A stretch of DNA of 64,000 nt from Leptospira bouyouniensis (GCF_004769525.1 NZ_RQFT01000015.1:62001-126000); one strand, 5' to 3'. Shown: positions 1 to 8,636, counted from the first letter of the stretch. Numbers and translations are program-made. The notes: generated by a model not told the origin, from the letters alone.

Positions 1-1069
1 TTGTAAAACTACCAGTCGAAATTCGAATTGCCCTAAGTGCTTCTTCTTCCGAATAACCCATGTATAATAATGATTTGGAAGCCTCTCTTGCTCTTGATTT
101 ACAAGAACTTCCAGTTGAGACAATCAATCCTTTTTCTTCTAGTCCTAGAAGAAAAAAATCTACTGTTTGGATGGGTAATATGAGAAAAGTTGTATTTGGT
201 AGTCTCTTTTCTGATTTTGCTATAATTTCACATCCAACTGATTCTAAGTTTGTTTCGATACGTGTTTGGAATTCTATTAATCTTTTGTTTTTTTCGTCTA
301 ACAGATTTAGTTGGGTTTCTGTCACTTTTTGTAAACAAGAGATGGCAAATGTATTTTCTGTACCGGCCCTATGTTCATTTTCTTGGTTCCCACCACCAAA
401 TAACTTAAAGTCTTTGTTGTCTTTCGGTAAATATGAGACAGCCGCACCCATTCCAGCACCAATTTTATGGCCTGAAAAACTATACCCATCAAACAATTGA
501 AATGGGACTGGGATTTTACAAAAGGCTTGCATCAAATCACTGATCAATAATTGGTCATATTGTTTTGTGAGAGCATGAATTTCTTCTACAGGTTGGATCA
601 CTCCTGTTTCATTCCCTGCATACAAACAAATGACTGGTTTGGGTTCTTGTTTTAGTAATGTTTGAAGATGGTTTAAGTTGATGGTTCCTGTTTTGTTTGT
701 TTGTAATAAAATTGGTTGAAAGCCGTACGTGCCAAGTGCCGCATATAAACTTGAATGTTCAAACGGCGATACAATCACTGAATTTAGATTTGGATACATC
801 ACCCTTAAACTTTGGATGAGTAAATGATTTGCTTCTGTGCCCGTGGAAGAAAAAACGAATTGTTTTTCTTTGTGACCCGTGATTTGGCTTAAATACTTTC
901 TAGTTTGTTCAATTTTACCTTGTTTTTGTAAGGAAAAACGAGTGATACCAGAAGGATTGTAATAACTTTCTAAATACTCACTTAAACACGATTCTAAAAT
1001 CTCTGGATAAGGTGGGTGAGTTGCATTATAATCAAAATACTTTATATCATTCGTTGAATGGGATTTCAT
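1..1069 (-). CDS. Cysteine desulfurase (NifS/IscS-type), C-terminus cut by window edge
   Basis: PLP-dependent class V aminotransferase that would remove sulfur from cysteine for Fe-S cluster or tRNA thiolation. Reading from the ATG at 1069-1067 gives 356 open codons up to the window edge, where the frame is still open. The N-terminus reads KYFDYNATHPPYPE, the family's entry motif. The PLP-lysine motif SGHKIGAG places the lysine near residue 202 (bases 464-466). STGSSCKS carries the catalytic cysteine near residue 323 (bases 101-103). ISTGSF follows, as in the family. Usual length is about 380-400 residues, so only a short tail is missing. The start overlaps the end of the upstream gene by 23 bases, suggesting translational coupling. 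IscS, SufS and NifS subtypes cannot be told apart here. Confidence 0.9.
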   Translation of the reverse strand, partial: MKSHSTNDIKYFDYNATHPPYPEILESCLSEYLESYYNPSGITRFSLQKQGKIEQTRKYLSQITGHKEKQFVFSSTGTEANHLLIQSLRVMYPNLNSVIVSPFEHSSLYAALGTYGFQPILLQTNKTGTINLNHLQTLLKQEPKPVICLYAGNETGVIQPVEEIHALTKQYDQLLISDLMQAFCKIPVPFQLFDGYSFSGHKIGAGMGAAVSYLPKDNKDFKLFGGGNQENEHRAGTENTFAISCLQKVTETQLNLLDEKNKRLIEFQTRIETNLESVGCEIIAKSEKRLPNTTFLILPIQTVDFFLLGLEEKGLIVSTGSSCKSRAREASKSLLYMGYSEEEALRAIRISTGSFT

Positions 1070-2303
1070 CTGCTTCTTCGTAACGACCGAGCTTTCGAAG
1101 AACGGACCGATTTAAGTTATGGTAATTTTTTAAGATATCGTCTTTTTTTCCACCTACACTACGTTCATCTACGTTACGAAGTTTTGGTTTTAATGAATCT
1201 AAGATGGTTAAACTTTTGTTATATTCCTTTAGCTTGTAAAGACTTTCTGCTTGTTTTAACTTTGATTCAAATTCATGGACGAGGAGTGCGGGTAAATTGA
1301 TATCTTCCAATTCGGAAGCAAGTTGGATATTTGATGATTCTTTAAATTCTATACTTGCTTTTTGGTAGTAGGTGTTATCCTCTTTTCCAAGTTGGAAATA
1401 TAATTCTGCTCTTCTAAACTTAAATTTTAAGTATTCCCTTTCATCAGCACCAACAAAGTATAAAATCCTTTCATAAATATCATCCATCTCCCTTGGTGAA
1501 AAATTTTTCATTCCTGTCAGTAAAATTTGTCGGAGTAGGGATTCTAAATAATCATTTGCGGAGACTTCTGAAAAATCACTGCGTTTGATGGAAGACAAAA
1601 CAACACTTCGTTTTTGGACTGCACTAAGCCCACTCGGTACTTTTTCCAAATCAGCTAGTTTTTTTAAAACATAGGTTTCTGTTTCGACCATATGGGTTTT
1701 GTAGGCAAGTAAGATCTCACTCGGTCGGCAACTGGCCCAAGCTACGGATTCTATTTTTTTCGGTGCGATGAGTTCTGGCCCTGAAAACCGGAGAGCCCGT
1801 TTGTAATAGTCAAGTGCAGTTAAAACTGCTTCAATATGAGAGTTCCAATATTCTTTTGGATTGGGACCAAGAAGTAATTCTCCTTGAGGTGCCATTCGTT
1901 GGAAGAGTGGAGAACCCCAGTCACTTGCCTTTTCTCGCCAAGTCAGTTCTAAAAAATGGTCTTCTACATGTTCTTTGCTACGAAAATACAAACATGCCTT
2001 TTCCATGAGTGCAAGATCCAGGGGCAAAATGGTGCCCTTGGTATTTTCTTCTGCCGTAAAAAATTGGTTAATCGTCTGTAGGAAATCGGTGCCACCCTCC
2101 CTTCGACCATCAAGTACTGCATCCCCTTTGGCAATGAGCTGGTGCGCAATCCTTGGATTTGGGTAACCAAAAAACGAATTGTAGGTGAGGGTGATTTTGG
2201 CAAGGATGGTATCCTTGTTTCTCAGAATCCATGGGAAAGTGATTGCCCACACGATGAGAACAGCCAGAATGTATTTTAAATTTTCTCGGAAGATTTGGTT
2301 CAA
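1047..2303 (-). CDS. Hypothetical single-pass membrane protein with helical repeats
   Basis: Not recognised. One N-terminal membrane segment (YILAVLIVWAITFPWIL) is followed by a long, mostly helical, probably periplasmic part. The C-terminal third, with runs such as AELYFQLGKEDNTYYQKA and AESLYKLKEYNKSLTIL, looks like TPR-type helical pairs. The frame opens with a TTG at 2354, but that start would overlap the divergent gene at 2342. I prefer the TTG at 2303, which has AGGGA six bases upstream and starts the protein just before its membrane anchor. The 3' end overlaps the cysteine desulfurase gene. A scaffold or envelope role is only a guess. Confidence 0.75.
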   Translation of the reverse strand: MNQIFRENLKYILAVLIVWAITFPWILRNKDTILAKITLTYNSFFGYPNPRIAHQLIAKGDAVLDGRREGGTDFLQTINQFFTAEENTKGTILPLDLALMEKACLYFRSKEHVEDHFLELTWREKASDWGSPLFQRMAPQGELLLGPNPKEYWNSHIEAVLTALDYYKRALRFSGPELIAPKKIESVAWASCRPSEILLAYKTHMVETETYVLKKLADLEKVPSGLSAVQKRSVVLSSIKRSDFSEVSANDYLESLLRQILLTGMKNFSPREMDDIYERILYFVGADEREYLKFKFRRAELYFQLGKEDNTYYQKASIEFKESSNIQLASELEDINLPALLVHEFESKLKQAESLYKLKEYNKSLTILDSLKPKLRNVDERSVGGKKDDILKNYHNLNRSVLRKLGRYEEADEIPFNE

Positions 2304-2341
2304 GGATTGTCCCTGTACCCGATCTTTGCCGGAATCTACTG

Positions 2342-4336
2342 ATGTTTCAAGCAATTAAAACTGTAAACCACCCATTCCTCTTTGTTTTCTTTTGTTTTCT
2401 TTCTGTTTCTACGACTCTCGCAGATTCAAAACCAAAATTGAAAGAATGTTCGCTCCTTGAACCAGGAGTTCCTAGCGAATACCTACTTTCCCGCGCCATC
2501 CAGGAACAAATCGATGGGTACCAAGCCAACAACCGAAAAAAGACAACGGAAGCCAAACTTTCATTTGAAACATCGGTTTCTTTTTTGGACAAATACCATG
2601 AGTGCCAAAAAGAAAAAGGCAAAGGTCCAACAGCACAAACGGCAGAAATCCAAGCGCAAAATTATTTGGAATTAACCAATACGAACAAGGCTTGGGAATG
2701 GTCTGAAATCGCAAAACAGAACTCGAAAGAAGTCACAAAAGAGATTGTGATTTTACAAATGAGAATCCGGTTGCGGGAACAAGATCTAGGTAAGGCAACT
2801 GATGTTTTAGAACATGACTTGGTTTCCTTTCCGAATGACCCAGATTTTTTATACTTACTTGGGAATTTGTATTTTGAAAGGAAAATGTGGAACCAGTCTC
2901 TCTTATATTATACTGCACTTTCCTTTGTAATAGAGAGGCGAGACAATCACTCCAAATATAAAAACATCACTTCCAAGTCACTTGGTGAATTAAATTATAA
3001 ACTTGATTACCCAAAAATTGCAATCAAACGTTATAACGAATACAATTCAGCCATTAAAAATGATATGGAAGTTTTATTTCGATTAGCACAAATCTATTTT
3101 GTGTTAGGCGATTTTAAGATGTCCAAACATTATTTGGAACAAATCCGAGAAAAAAATTCTAGAGATCTTGATGCCTCACATATGTTAGCTGAAATTATTT
3201 TTTTAGATGCTCGCGATTTGGCTCCACAGTTTTTTTTGACTTTAAAAAACGAAAAAAAAATCCCCAAAGACGGAATCATTCCTTTATTATACCAATTGGT
3301 AAATGGAACAACTTTTGGTTTGGATGAAAAACTACGTATCTTCATCAAAGCAAACCCTGGAAGACTCTCCCCCCGTGTAGCACTTTTAGAATTAGCTGAA
3401 AAAAATAATGATCCAGATTACGAACAATTAAATGCAGAAACTGCTCAATATGCATATGAATATCGTCAATATGTACTTGCAGAAAAAATCTTAAGGCGGG
3501 GAATGAATCGCCTCAAAGAAAACCAAACGGAACAAAGAGTCAACTATCTTGAAAAAATATCTTCATGCCAAGAGATGTTTGGGCAATGGAACCACTCCAT
3601 CCTAACAACGAAAGAAGCGATAACTTTAAGTTCTGATTTGGAAAAAAAATTCCGATTGAGGTTTCGTTTGGCTTATTTGTATCTTCAGGGAAATTTAAAA
3701 AAGGAACATGTTTCCGTGGGAATCCTTACAGATACGATTAACGAAAATCCAAATCCAACACATTATTATTTGAGAGGATTGGCATACTTCCAATTAGAAA
3801 AATACAAAGAAAGTATTCATGATTATTCTGAAGCCATTCGTATGGAACCAAACAATCCAAATTTGTATTTTTACAGAGCTTCTGCTTTTGATAAGTTAAA
3901 ACAATTTTCGGAAACTGAATCTGATCTTAAAAAAACAATTTCACTCAATCCAAATGCTTCCAATGCAATGAATTATTTGGGGTATTTGTATGCGGAAAAA
4001 AACATACACCCGGAAGAAGCAAAACAATTATTAAACCAAGCAATATCATTAGAACCCGACAATCCTGCTTACCAAGATAGTTTAGGATGGGTGCATTATC
4101 GTAAAAAAGATTACAACTTGGCTTTGTTACATTTGAATTTTGCGGCTTCCCTTGCTTTGGAACGTGGATTTGAAGATCCGGTCATATATGAACATCTGGG
4201 TGATGTATATTTAGCAAAAAACGATCCTGTGAATGCAGTCCAATTTTATAAACTTTCGCTTTCAAAAGACAAACAAACGTCTAACAAGGACTTGGTTTCC
4301 AAAATCAAAAGAGTCCAAAAGGAAATATCTGAATGA
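2342..4336 (+). CDS. Secreted TPR-repeat protein
   Basis: A 664-residue protein beginning with a Sec signal peptide (hydrophobic PFLFVFFCFLSVSTTLA, cleavage likely after TLA), so it acts in the envelope. Canonical TPRs lie in the C-terminal half, about residues 470-650, for example YYLRGLAYFQLEKYKESI and YRASAFDKLKQFSETESD. Weaker repeats occur earlier (FLYLLGNLYFERKMWNQS). TPR arrays act as protein-binding scaffolds; no enzymatic domain is visible. The stop overlaps the next start by four bases (ATGA), so it is translated with the LolB-like lipoprotein downstream. That pairing suggests a role in outer-membrane or lipoprotein biogenesis, which is inference. Confidence 0.88.
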   Translation: MFQAIKTVNHPFLFVFFCFLSVSTTLADSKPKLKECSLLEPGVPSEYLLSRAIQEQIDGYQANNRKKTTEAKLSFETSVSFLDKYHECQKEKGKGPTAQTAEIQAQNYLELTNTNKAWEWSEIAKQNSKEVTKEIVILQMRIRLREQDLGKATDVLEHDLVSFPNDPDFLYLLGNLYFERKMWNQSLLYYTALSFVIERRDNHSKYKNITSKSLGELNYKLDYPKIAIKRYNEYNSAIKNDMEVLFRLAQIYFVLGDFKMSKHYLEQIREKNSRDLDASHMLAEIIFLDARDLAPQFFLTLKNEKKIPKDGIIPLLYQLVNGTTFGLDEKLRIFIKANPGRLSPRVALLELAEKNNDPDYEQLNAETAQYAYEYRQYVLAEKILRRGMNRLKENQTEQRVNYLEKISSCQEMFGQWNHSILTTKEAITLSSDLEKKFRLRFRLAYLYLQGNLKKEHVSVGILTDTINENPNPTHYYLRGLAYFQLEKYKESIHDYSEAIRMEPNNPNLYFYRASAFDKLKQFSETESDLKKTISLNPNASNAMNYLGYLYAEKNIHPEEAKQLLNQAISLEPDNPAYQDSLGWVHYRKKDYNLALLHLNFAASLALERGFEDPVIYEHLGDVYLAKNDPVNAVQFYKLSLSKDKQTSNKDLVSKIKRVQKEISE

Positions 4337-5121
4337 TGGTTCGTGTCGTAATTTTTGTTTTCATTTTATTTTTTGGTTCGTGCCAATCTACAGAGGTTGA
4401 AGATCCAAATTTTTTAGGAAAGGCGGAAGGTAAATATTTACCAGCAAAGGATACTTCTTCCCAAACATTTTTAAAACAAGTTTTAGATAAAAATCCAGAT
4501 TTTCCGAGTTTTAAATCTGATTTCTCAATGCAAATCCAAACCTTTGTTCCCAAAAAGGATAATGTTTACTTAGATGGGAAGGTTTACTTTTCAAAAGAAA
4601 CAAAACAAGTGAAAATCCAATTGATGGATAGTTTTTTTGGAATGGTATTTTCGGAACTCATTGCAAACGCCGATCAAATCCAACTGAAACCAACCAGCAC
4701 AAAAGAAATCCAAACTCTTCCTATGGGTGATATCCTCATCCAAGATCCAAACTCAGGCAAAAAATATACAATTCCCTTTCCTGTGATTTATTCTTACCTA
4801 ACAGGAAATTATATAAACGAAATCCAAAACCAAAAAGCTAGGTTTAATACAAATGATTCTCGTGTCTATCTCACAAAACAAGATGGTGAATATGAATATT
4901 TTTTTACAGAAGGGAATTTGGATCGATTAGAGTTAACGAGTGGTAAACGTGGATTAAAGGCCATTGCAATTGTCAAATCCAATCAAAAACAAACGCATCC
5001 TCCCAAAGAAATCACAACAAAAGTGGTAAGTCTTGATACTGAAAAAGAAAATGTCCTCATCCAAATCAAATTGAAAAAATCACAAATCACCGAAGTATCC
5101 TCACAAGTATTTCGATTCTAA
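4333..5121 (+). CDS. Putative lipoprotein with LolA/LolB-like fold
   Basis: A 262-residue protein with signal peptide and lipobox (FGSC; lipidated Cys about residue 17). The body is rich in alternating beta strands: a DFSMQIQTF strand, VYLDGKVYFS, the GKKYTIPFPVIYSYLTGNY region and a YEYFFTEGNLDRLEL strand. This resembles the LolA/LolB half-barrel that carries lipoproteins (DUF4292-like), but the assignment rests on pattern only. It is coupled to the preceding TPR gene (ATGA) and three bases before the CapA-like gene, so the three probably form one transcript. The alternative is a generic structural lipoprotein. Confidence 0.75.
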   Translation: MMVRVVIFVFILFFGSCQSTEVEDPNFLGKAEGKYLPAKDTSSQTFLKQVLDKNPDFPSFKSDFSMQIQTFVPKKDNVYLDGKVYFSKETKQVKIQLMDSFFGMVFSELIANADQIQLKPTSTKEIQTLPMGDILIQDPNSGKKYTIPFPVIYSYLTGNYINEIQNQKARFNTNDSRVYLTKQDGEYEYFFTEGNLDRLELTSGKRGLKAIAIVKSNQKQTHPPKEITTKVVSLDTEKENVLIQIKLKKSQITEVSSQVFRF

Positions 5122-5124
5122 GAG

Positions 5125-6267
5125 ATGAAACTTCGTTTTTTCTTTTTAGTATTTTTTTTCCCGATCCTTGTTTTTGCTTTGGATCTTCCTGAAATACAAG
5201 AAGAACCACTCGAATTACCTAAATCATTTTTCTACCAATTTCAAACGGAAACTGGCGAATCAATTTCGTATCCAAGTTCAACAAAACTCTGGTTCGGTGG
5301 GGATGTAATGTTCAATTGGGGTGTCCGCGATTCTATGCGTTCAGAGGATGTGTTTTTTCCTTTTCGAAGTTTTTTTCAATTCCTAGATCAATTTGACTTT
5401 CGTTTCATCAATTTAGAAACTCCTATTTTACACAAAACACCCACTGCTGACCAAAGAAAATCCTATGTTTTTTATGGAGAACGAAGGGACTTAACCGTTT
5501 TACGTTCATTAGGTATTGATGGGGTATTTCTCGGGAATAACCATACAATGGATTTTGGTGAAAATGGTCTCTTTGAAACCTTAAACCTCTTAGATGAATT
5601 TAAAATCTTACATACAGGCGCCGGAAAAAATACAGACCATGCCTTACAACCTATACTTGTAAAAAAAGGGAATACCGAGTTTCGATTGTTTTCTTTTTCG
5701 GATACGGGCGAAACTCGGCTTTTTTCGGGAACTAATTCACCAGGAGCAGCTTACTTCCGGGTTGCCACTGCAGAAAAGCTCATCAAAAAAACAAAACCAA
5801 ATCAAGTGAATATCTTATCTGTACATTGGGGAGTGGAATACAACCCAACACCAATGGATACGGAACGAAACGCAGCAAAATATTTAATTAATGCCGGTTA
5901 TAAAGTAATCATCGGACACCACCCTCATGTTCCTCAAGGGATTGAAGTGTTTCCAAAAGGCATTGTTGTGTATTCACTTGGGAATTTTTTCTTCGGCTCT
6001 AAAAACCAATATTTAAAACACAATATATCGATAGTTACACATTTTGACGGCGACAAACTGTTGTTTGTGGAAGTGATCCCTGTGTTTGGCAAACACCAAA
6101 GTTTACCTGGAGATCATTATTTTTTCCCACTAGGACCAAAAGAAGCTGAAAGTTTTTTAAAGGAGTATGCAATCCTTTGTAAACAACTCGGAACTGATTT
6201 GGTGATTTCAGGGGGAAGGGGTTATGTTTTTTTTGAAAAGGAACTAAAGGCCAAACTAAAACCGTAG
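5125..6267 (+). CDS. CapA-family metallophosphatase-like protein
   Basis: A 380-residue secreted protein with an N-terminal signal peptide (FFFLVFFFPILVFA) and the full CapA/PGA_cap calcineurin-like fold. In order it shows WFGGDVMFNWGV, FINLETPI, FLGNNHTMDFGE, LSVHWGVEYNPTP, IGHHPHVPQGIEV and VYSLGNFFFG. The Asp, Asn and His residues of these motifs would hold two metals. Family members are tied to poly-gamma-glutamate capsule synthesis in Bacillus, but no pgsB/C or capB/C genes lie here, so the substrate is unknown. It is probably the last gene of the TPR/LolB-like set. Its 3' end overlaps the convergent membrane-protein gene by 46 bases. Confidence 0.88.
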   Translation: MKLRFFFLVFFFPILVFALDLPEIQEEPLELPKSFFYQFQTETGESISYPSSTKLWFGGDVMFNWGVRDSMRSEDVFFPFRSFFQFLDQFDFRFINLETPILHKTPTADQRKSYVFYGERRDLTVLRSLGIDGVFLGNNHTMDFGENGLFETLNLLDEFKILHTGAGKNTDHALQPILVKKGNTEFRLFSFSDTGETRLFSGTNSPGAAYFRVATAEKLIKKTKPNQVNILSVHWGVEYNPTPMDTERNAAKYLINAGYKVIIGHHPHVPQGIEVFPKGIVVYSLGNFFFGSKNQYLKHNISIVTHFDGDKLLFVEVIPVFGKHQSLPGDHYFFPLGPKEAESFLKEYAILCKQLGTDLVISGGRGYVFFEKELKAKLKP

Positions 6268-6944
6268 TGAAACCAACTGCAAACAAGACCCAGAGCAAAA
6301 AAAGGAAAACTGAGTTCGAGTAAATTGGTTCGAATGATGGAAAACATCTGAAGAAAGAATCCAGTAAAAAATAGGAGTGCTGCGCTTCGAAGGATCCAAC
6401 CTTTTTCGTATAACCAAAAATAAACAGAAACAATTGCTACATAAGAAAACAAACAAAACCATTTGAGTTGTGAAGTGGGTTTTAAGTATTCCAATGAAGG
6501 TGTCATTTCTTCTACTGTTTTGGCATCTAACACATTCAAAATCAGAATATTTTCGATGAGGTCTGCAAACCCTGCTATTACAAGTAGTAGGATCATACCC
6601 ATAAAAATTTTCAAAAAAATGGGTCGAACTTTACGCCCCGCATAATGACCAGTATACGTTAAAAAAGCTAGGTAACAAAAAATAAATCCAAAATCCAAAT
6701 AATGCACGCGACGGTATTCGGTTGACAAATGGAAAAATTCAATTGTATCAGGAATCCCAATTAGGTCTTGGACATGTTTCGGAGTTTCGGCCATTTCGAG
6801 GCCGAGCAGGGTGGATTCAAATCCGGAATGGTTATCGAGTGCGGGTTCTTTTGGGGTGATATGGTTTAGAAAACCAGCATACAGAGCTAAAAATAGACCA
6901 AGGCCAAGGCCCCAAACTTCAGGAAAATTTGATTTTTCACCCAT
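6222..6944 (-). CDS. Hypothetical polytopic membrane protein
   Basis: Not recognised. 240 residues with about six hydrophobic segments: VWGLGLGLFLALYAGFL, a stretch around LDFGFIFCYLAFLTYTG, IFLKIFMGMILLLVIAGFA, WFCLFSYVAIVSVYFWLY, a segment near SAALLFFTGFFLQMF and FPFFALGLVCSWF. No catalytic motif is visible. The ATG at 6944 lies 152 bases from rpsF on the other strand. The last 46 bases overlap the convergent CapA-like gene. Whether this frame ends at 6222 in the cell needs transcript data; the composition is clearly that of a real membrane protein. Confidence 0.72.
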   Translation of the reverse strand: MGEKSNFPEVWGLGLGLFLALYAGFLNHITPKEPALDNHSGFESTLLGLEMAETPKHVQDLIGIPDTIEFFHLSTEYRRVHYLDFGFIFCYLAFLTYTGHYAGRKVRPIFLKIFMGMILLLVIAGFADLIENILILNVLDAKTVEEMTPSLEYLKPTSQLKWFCLFSYVAIVSVYFWLYEKGWILRSAALLFFTGFFLQMFSIIRTNLLELSFPFFALGLVCSWFHYGFSLAFSSFSKKT

Positions 6945-7054
6945 AAAAATGTTAGAAATTCCATAGAATTAGATGGGATTCAGAGCTCCAAGAAGAAATT
7001 CCATTGACCCTAGGCCCTAATGGCAAAACCCTAGTGGAAACTAACAAATTCTTC

Positions 7055-7080
7055 TACCTACAAGTGTTTCTATGTAGGTA
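7055..7080 (+). promoter_or_regulatory. Perfect 8-bp inverted repeat in the rpsF leader
   Basis: TACCTACA (7055-7062) and TGTAGGTA (7073-7080) can form an 8-bp stem with a 10-base loop, ending eight bases before the AGGAG ribosome-binding site of rpsF (7088-7092). It may be an operator or part of a ribosomal-protein autoregulatory leader. I could not see the CCG-bearing bulge of the known S6:S18 leader motif, so that identity is not claimed. Confidence 0.4.
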
Positions 7081-7096
7081 TACCCATAGGAGAAAT

Positions 7097-7372
7097 ATGA
7101 GAAACTACGAAATCACGAATATTCTTCGTGAAGGGAATGTAGAAGAGACGAAGTCTGCCGTTAAAGAACTTCTCTCCAAATACAACTTCACGATCCAAGG
7201 CGAAGAGGATTGGGGTTCTAAAAGACTCTGGCATCCCGTTGGACAAGACGAACAAGGCCATTTTACACTCATTAAGTGTTCTGGATCTCCAGCCGAAGTT
7301 GCAAAGATTGAACATGAGTTCAAACTCAATGCGAACATTTTAAAAACCCTCGTAATTAGGGCAAATGGCTAA
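7097..7372 (+). CDS. rpsF: 30S ribosomal protein S6
   Basis: A 91-residue S6, the beta-alpha-beta protein that pairs with S18 on the platform of the small subunit. It starts MRNYEITNILREG, the usual S6 opening, followed by YNFTIQGEEDWGSKRLWHPV and the terminal strand NANILKTLVIR. The frame is open upstream to 7004, but the ATG at 7097 is the right start: it has AGGAG at 7088-7092 and matches the family N-terminus. The end overlaps ssb by eight bases. The order rpsF-ssb-rpsR-rplI-dnaB is the common bacterial arrangement. Confidence 0.96.
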   Translation: MRNYEITNILREGNVEETKSAVKELLSKYNFTIQGEEDWGSKRLWHPVGQDEQGHFTLIKCSGSPAEVAKIEHEFKLNANILKTLVIRANG

Positions 7373-7802
7373 CGATCTAAACAAAGTACTACTCATCGGT
7401 CGAATGACACGTGATCCGGAATTTAAGTCGGTGAACGGAAGTTCTGTTGTCAATTTTTCAATTGCGAATAACAGAGTTTATGTGACGAACGGCGAAAAAA
7501 AAGAGGAAACTCATTATTTCGACTGCGTTGCATGGGGCCGACTTGCTGACATTTTAAAACAATATGCAGGCAAGGGTAAACAAGTAGCAATCGAAGGTAG
7601 ACTCCAACAACAGTCATGGGAAACTCCTGAAGGCAAAAAAGCCTCGAAAATCCGCGTTTATGTCGAGACCGCACAGTTATTGGGTGGGCAAGGACAAGGT
7701 GGAGGATCCGGAGACCGTTCTGACAGTTCCAATTCTTATGATTCCGGCGTAAGTAGTGGTTATGATGATTATCCAGCCGGTGATGACGACATTCCTTTTT
7801 GA
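7365..7802 (+). CDS. ssb: Single-stranded DNA-binding protein
   Basis: A 145-residue SSB that coats single-stranded DNA at forks and repair sites and recruits partners. The OB fold spans about residues 1-105 (NKVLLIGRMTRDPEF, VVNFSIANNRVY, THYFDCVAWGRLAD, GKQVAIEGRLQQQSW). A short Gly/Ser-rich linker follows, then an acidic tip DDDIPF, the docking peptide for SSB partners. Lying between rpsF and rpsR and overlapping rpsF, it is co-translated with the S6-S18 cluster. Confidence 0.97.
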   Translation: MANDLNKVLLIGRMTRDPEFKSVNGSSVVNFSIANNRVYVTNGEKKEETHYFDCVAWGRLADILKQYAGKGKQVAIEGRLQQQSWETPEGKKASKIRVYVETAQLLGGQGQGGGSGDRSDSSNSYDSGVSSGYDDYPAGDDDIPF

Positions 7803-7803
7803 T

Positions 7804-7810
7804 AGGTGAT
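7804..7810 (+). promoter_or_regulatory. Ribosome-binding site that decides the rpsR start
   Basis: AGGTGAT, matching the 3' part of the canonical AAGGAGGTGAT sequence, begins just after the ssb stop and ends four bases before the ATG at 7815. It favours that ATG over the in-frame GTG at 7806 and ATG at 7809, which fall inside the site. Confidence 0.65.
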
Positions 7811-7814
7811 GACA

Positions 7815-8159
7815 ATGAGCGAAACGACAAATATTGATGATACAAGAGTAGATTCCCGTGACAGTATGGACGGGATGGATGACGACGAAAAAGGTGGTTT
7901 CCGTGGTAAAGACGGAGAAGGTAAGTTCGGTCGTAAAAATGCAAAATACAAAAAGAAAGTATGTAAGTTCTGCGCTGACAAAGCGTTACTTGCAGGACTT
8001 GATTACAAACGAGTTGATATCTTAGAAAGATTTGTGACCAACAGAGGTAAAATCATTCCAAGAAGGATCACAGGAACATGTGGCAAACACCAAAGAGCCC
8101 TTGCTCGTGAAATCAGAAAATCCAGATCCATCGGCTTATTGCCGTTTAAAGTTCTGTAG
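7815..8159 (+). CDS. rpsR: 30S ribosomal protein S18 with acidic N-terminal extension
   Basis: S18, partner of S6 on the 30S platform. From the ATG at 7815 it has 114 residues, against about 75-90 in most bacteria. The core begins near [10 protein letters not shown] and includes [20 protein letters not shown] and the basic tail [15 protein letters not shown]. The CxxC plus later CGKH suggest the zinc-binding (C+) form. The first ~40 residues are an extension rich in Asp, Glu, Gly and Ser ([19 protein letters not shown]), unlike the basic core. The strong AGGTGAT site upstream supports this start rather than a later one. Confidence 0.95.
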   Translation: MSETTNIDDTRVDSRDSMDGMDDDEKGGFRGKDGEGKFGRKNAKYKKKVCKFCADKALLAGLDYKRVDILERFVTNRGKIIPRRITGTCGKHQRALAREIRKSRSIGLLPFKVL

Positions 8160-8168
8160 GAGTTACGG

Positions 8169-8615
8169 ATGAAAGTTGTATTACAAAAAGACGTATTAAA
8201 TCTTGGTGATGCTGGGGATGTAAAAGAAGTTGCTGATGGTTATGCTCGTAACTTTCTCATTCCAAGAAGACTTGCAGTACGTGCAAACGATGGTAACACC
8301 AAAGCTGCAATCCACCAAAAAAGACTTGCTGATCTAAAACGCGAAAAACGTGTAAAAGTGATGAAAGATCTTTCTTCTTCGATTGATGGTAAAACATACG
8401 AAGTGAAAGTAAAAGTGGGTGAGAACGACAAACTTTTTGGTTCTGTAACAGCGAATGATATTGCTCTCGCAATTAAAAACACTGGAGTAGAACTCGACAA
8501 ACGTAAACTAGAGTTAGGTGAACCAATTAAGTCAGTTGGTGAATTTAAAATCAAAGTTCGTTTGGCTGAAGGTGTTGTACCTCAAATCGTAGTTAAAGTC
8601 GTCGGCCAAGCATAG
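8169..8615 (+). CDS. rplI: 50S ribosomal protein L9
   Basis: A 148-residue L9, which binds 23S rRNA and spaces neighbouring ribosomes through its long central helix. The N-terminal domain shows VVLQKDVLNLGDAGDVKEV and ARNFLIPRRLAV, the L9 signature. The helix (AAIHQKRLADLKREKRVKV) leads to the C-terminal domain (VGENDKLFGSVTANDIALAI). AGGAGTT sits five bases before the ATG. It follows rpsR by nine bases. Confidence 0.97.
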   Translation: MKVVLQKDVLNLGDAGDVKEVADGYARNFLIPRRLAVRANDGNTKAAIHQKRLADLKREKRVKVMKDLSSSIDGKTYEVKVKVGENDKLFGSVTANDIALAIKNTGVELDKRKLELGEPIKSVGEFKIKVRLAEGVVPQIVVKVVGQA

Positions 8616-8636
8616 TCTTACACTTACGCTTTTTCG

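Noticed and set aside
7004..7096. Upstream in-frame extension of S6
   Set aside because: The frame is open, but the added residues do not look like S6, they cover the leader inverted repeat, and the ATG at 7097 has a strong ribosome-binding site.
6960..7096. Known S6:S18 leader RNA
   Set aside because: A stem is present, but the conserved CCG-containing bulge is not visible, so only a generic inverted repeat is reported.
7450..7944. Long antisense frame across ssb and rpsR
   Set aside because: It covers two certain genes, and its His/Leu/Arg-rich product is typical of a shadow frame.
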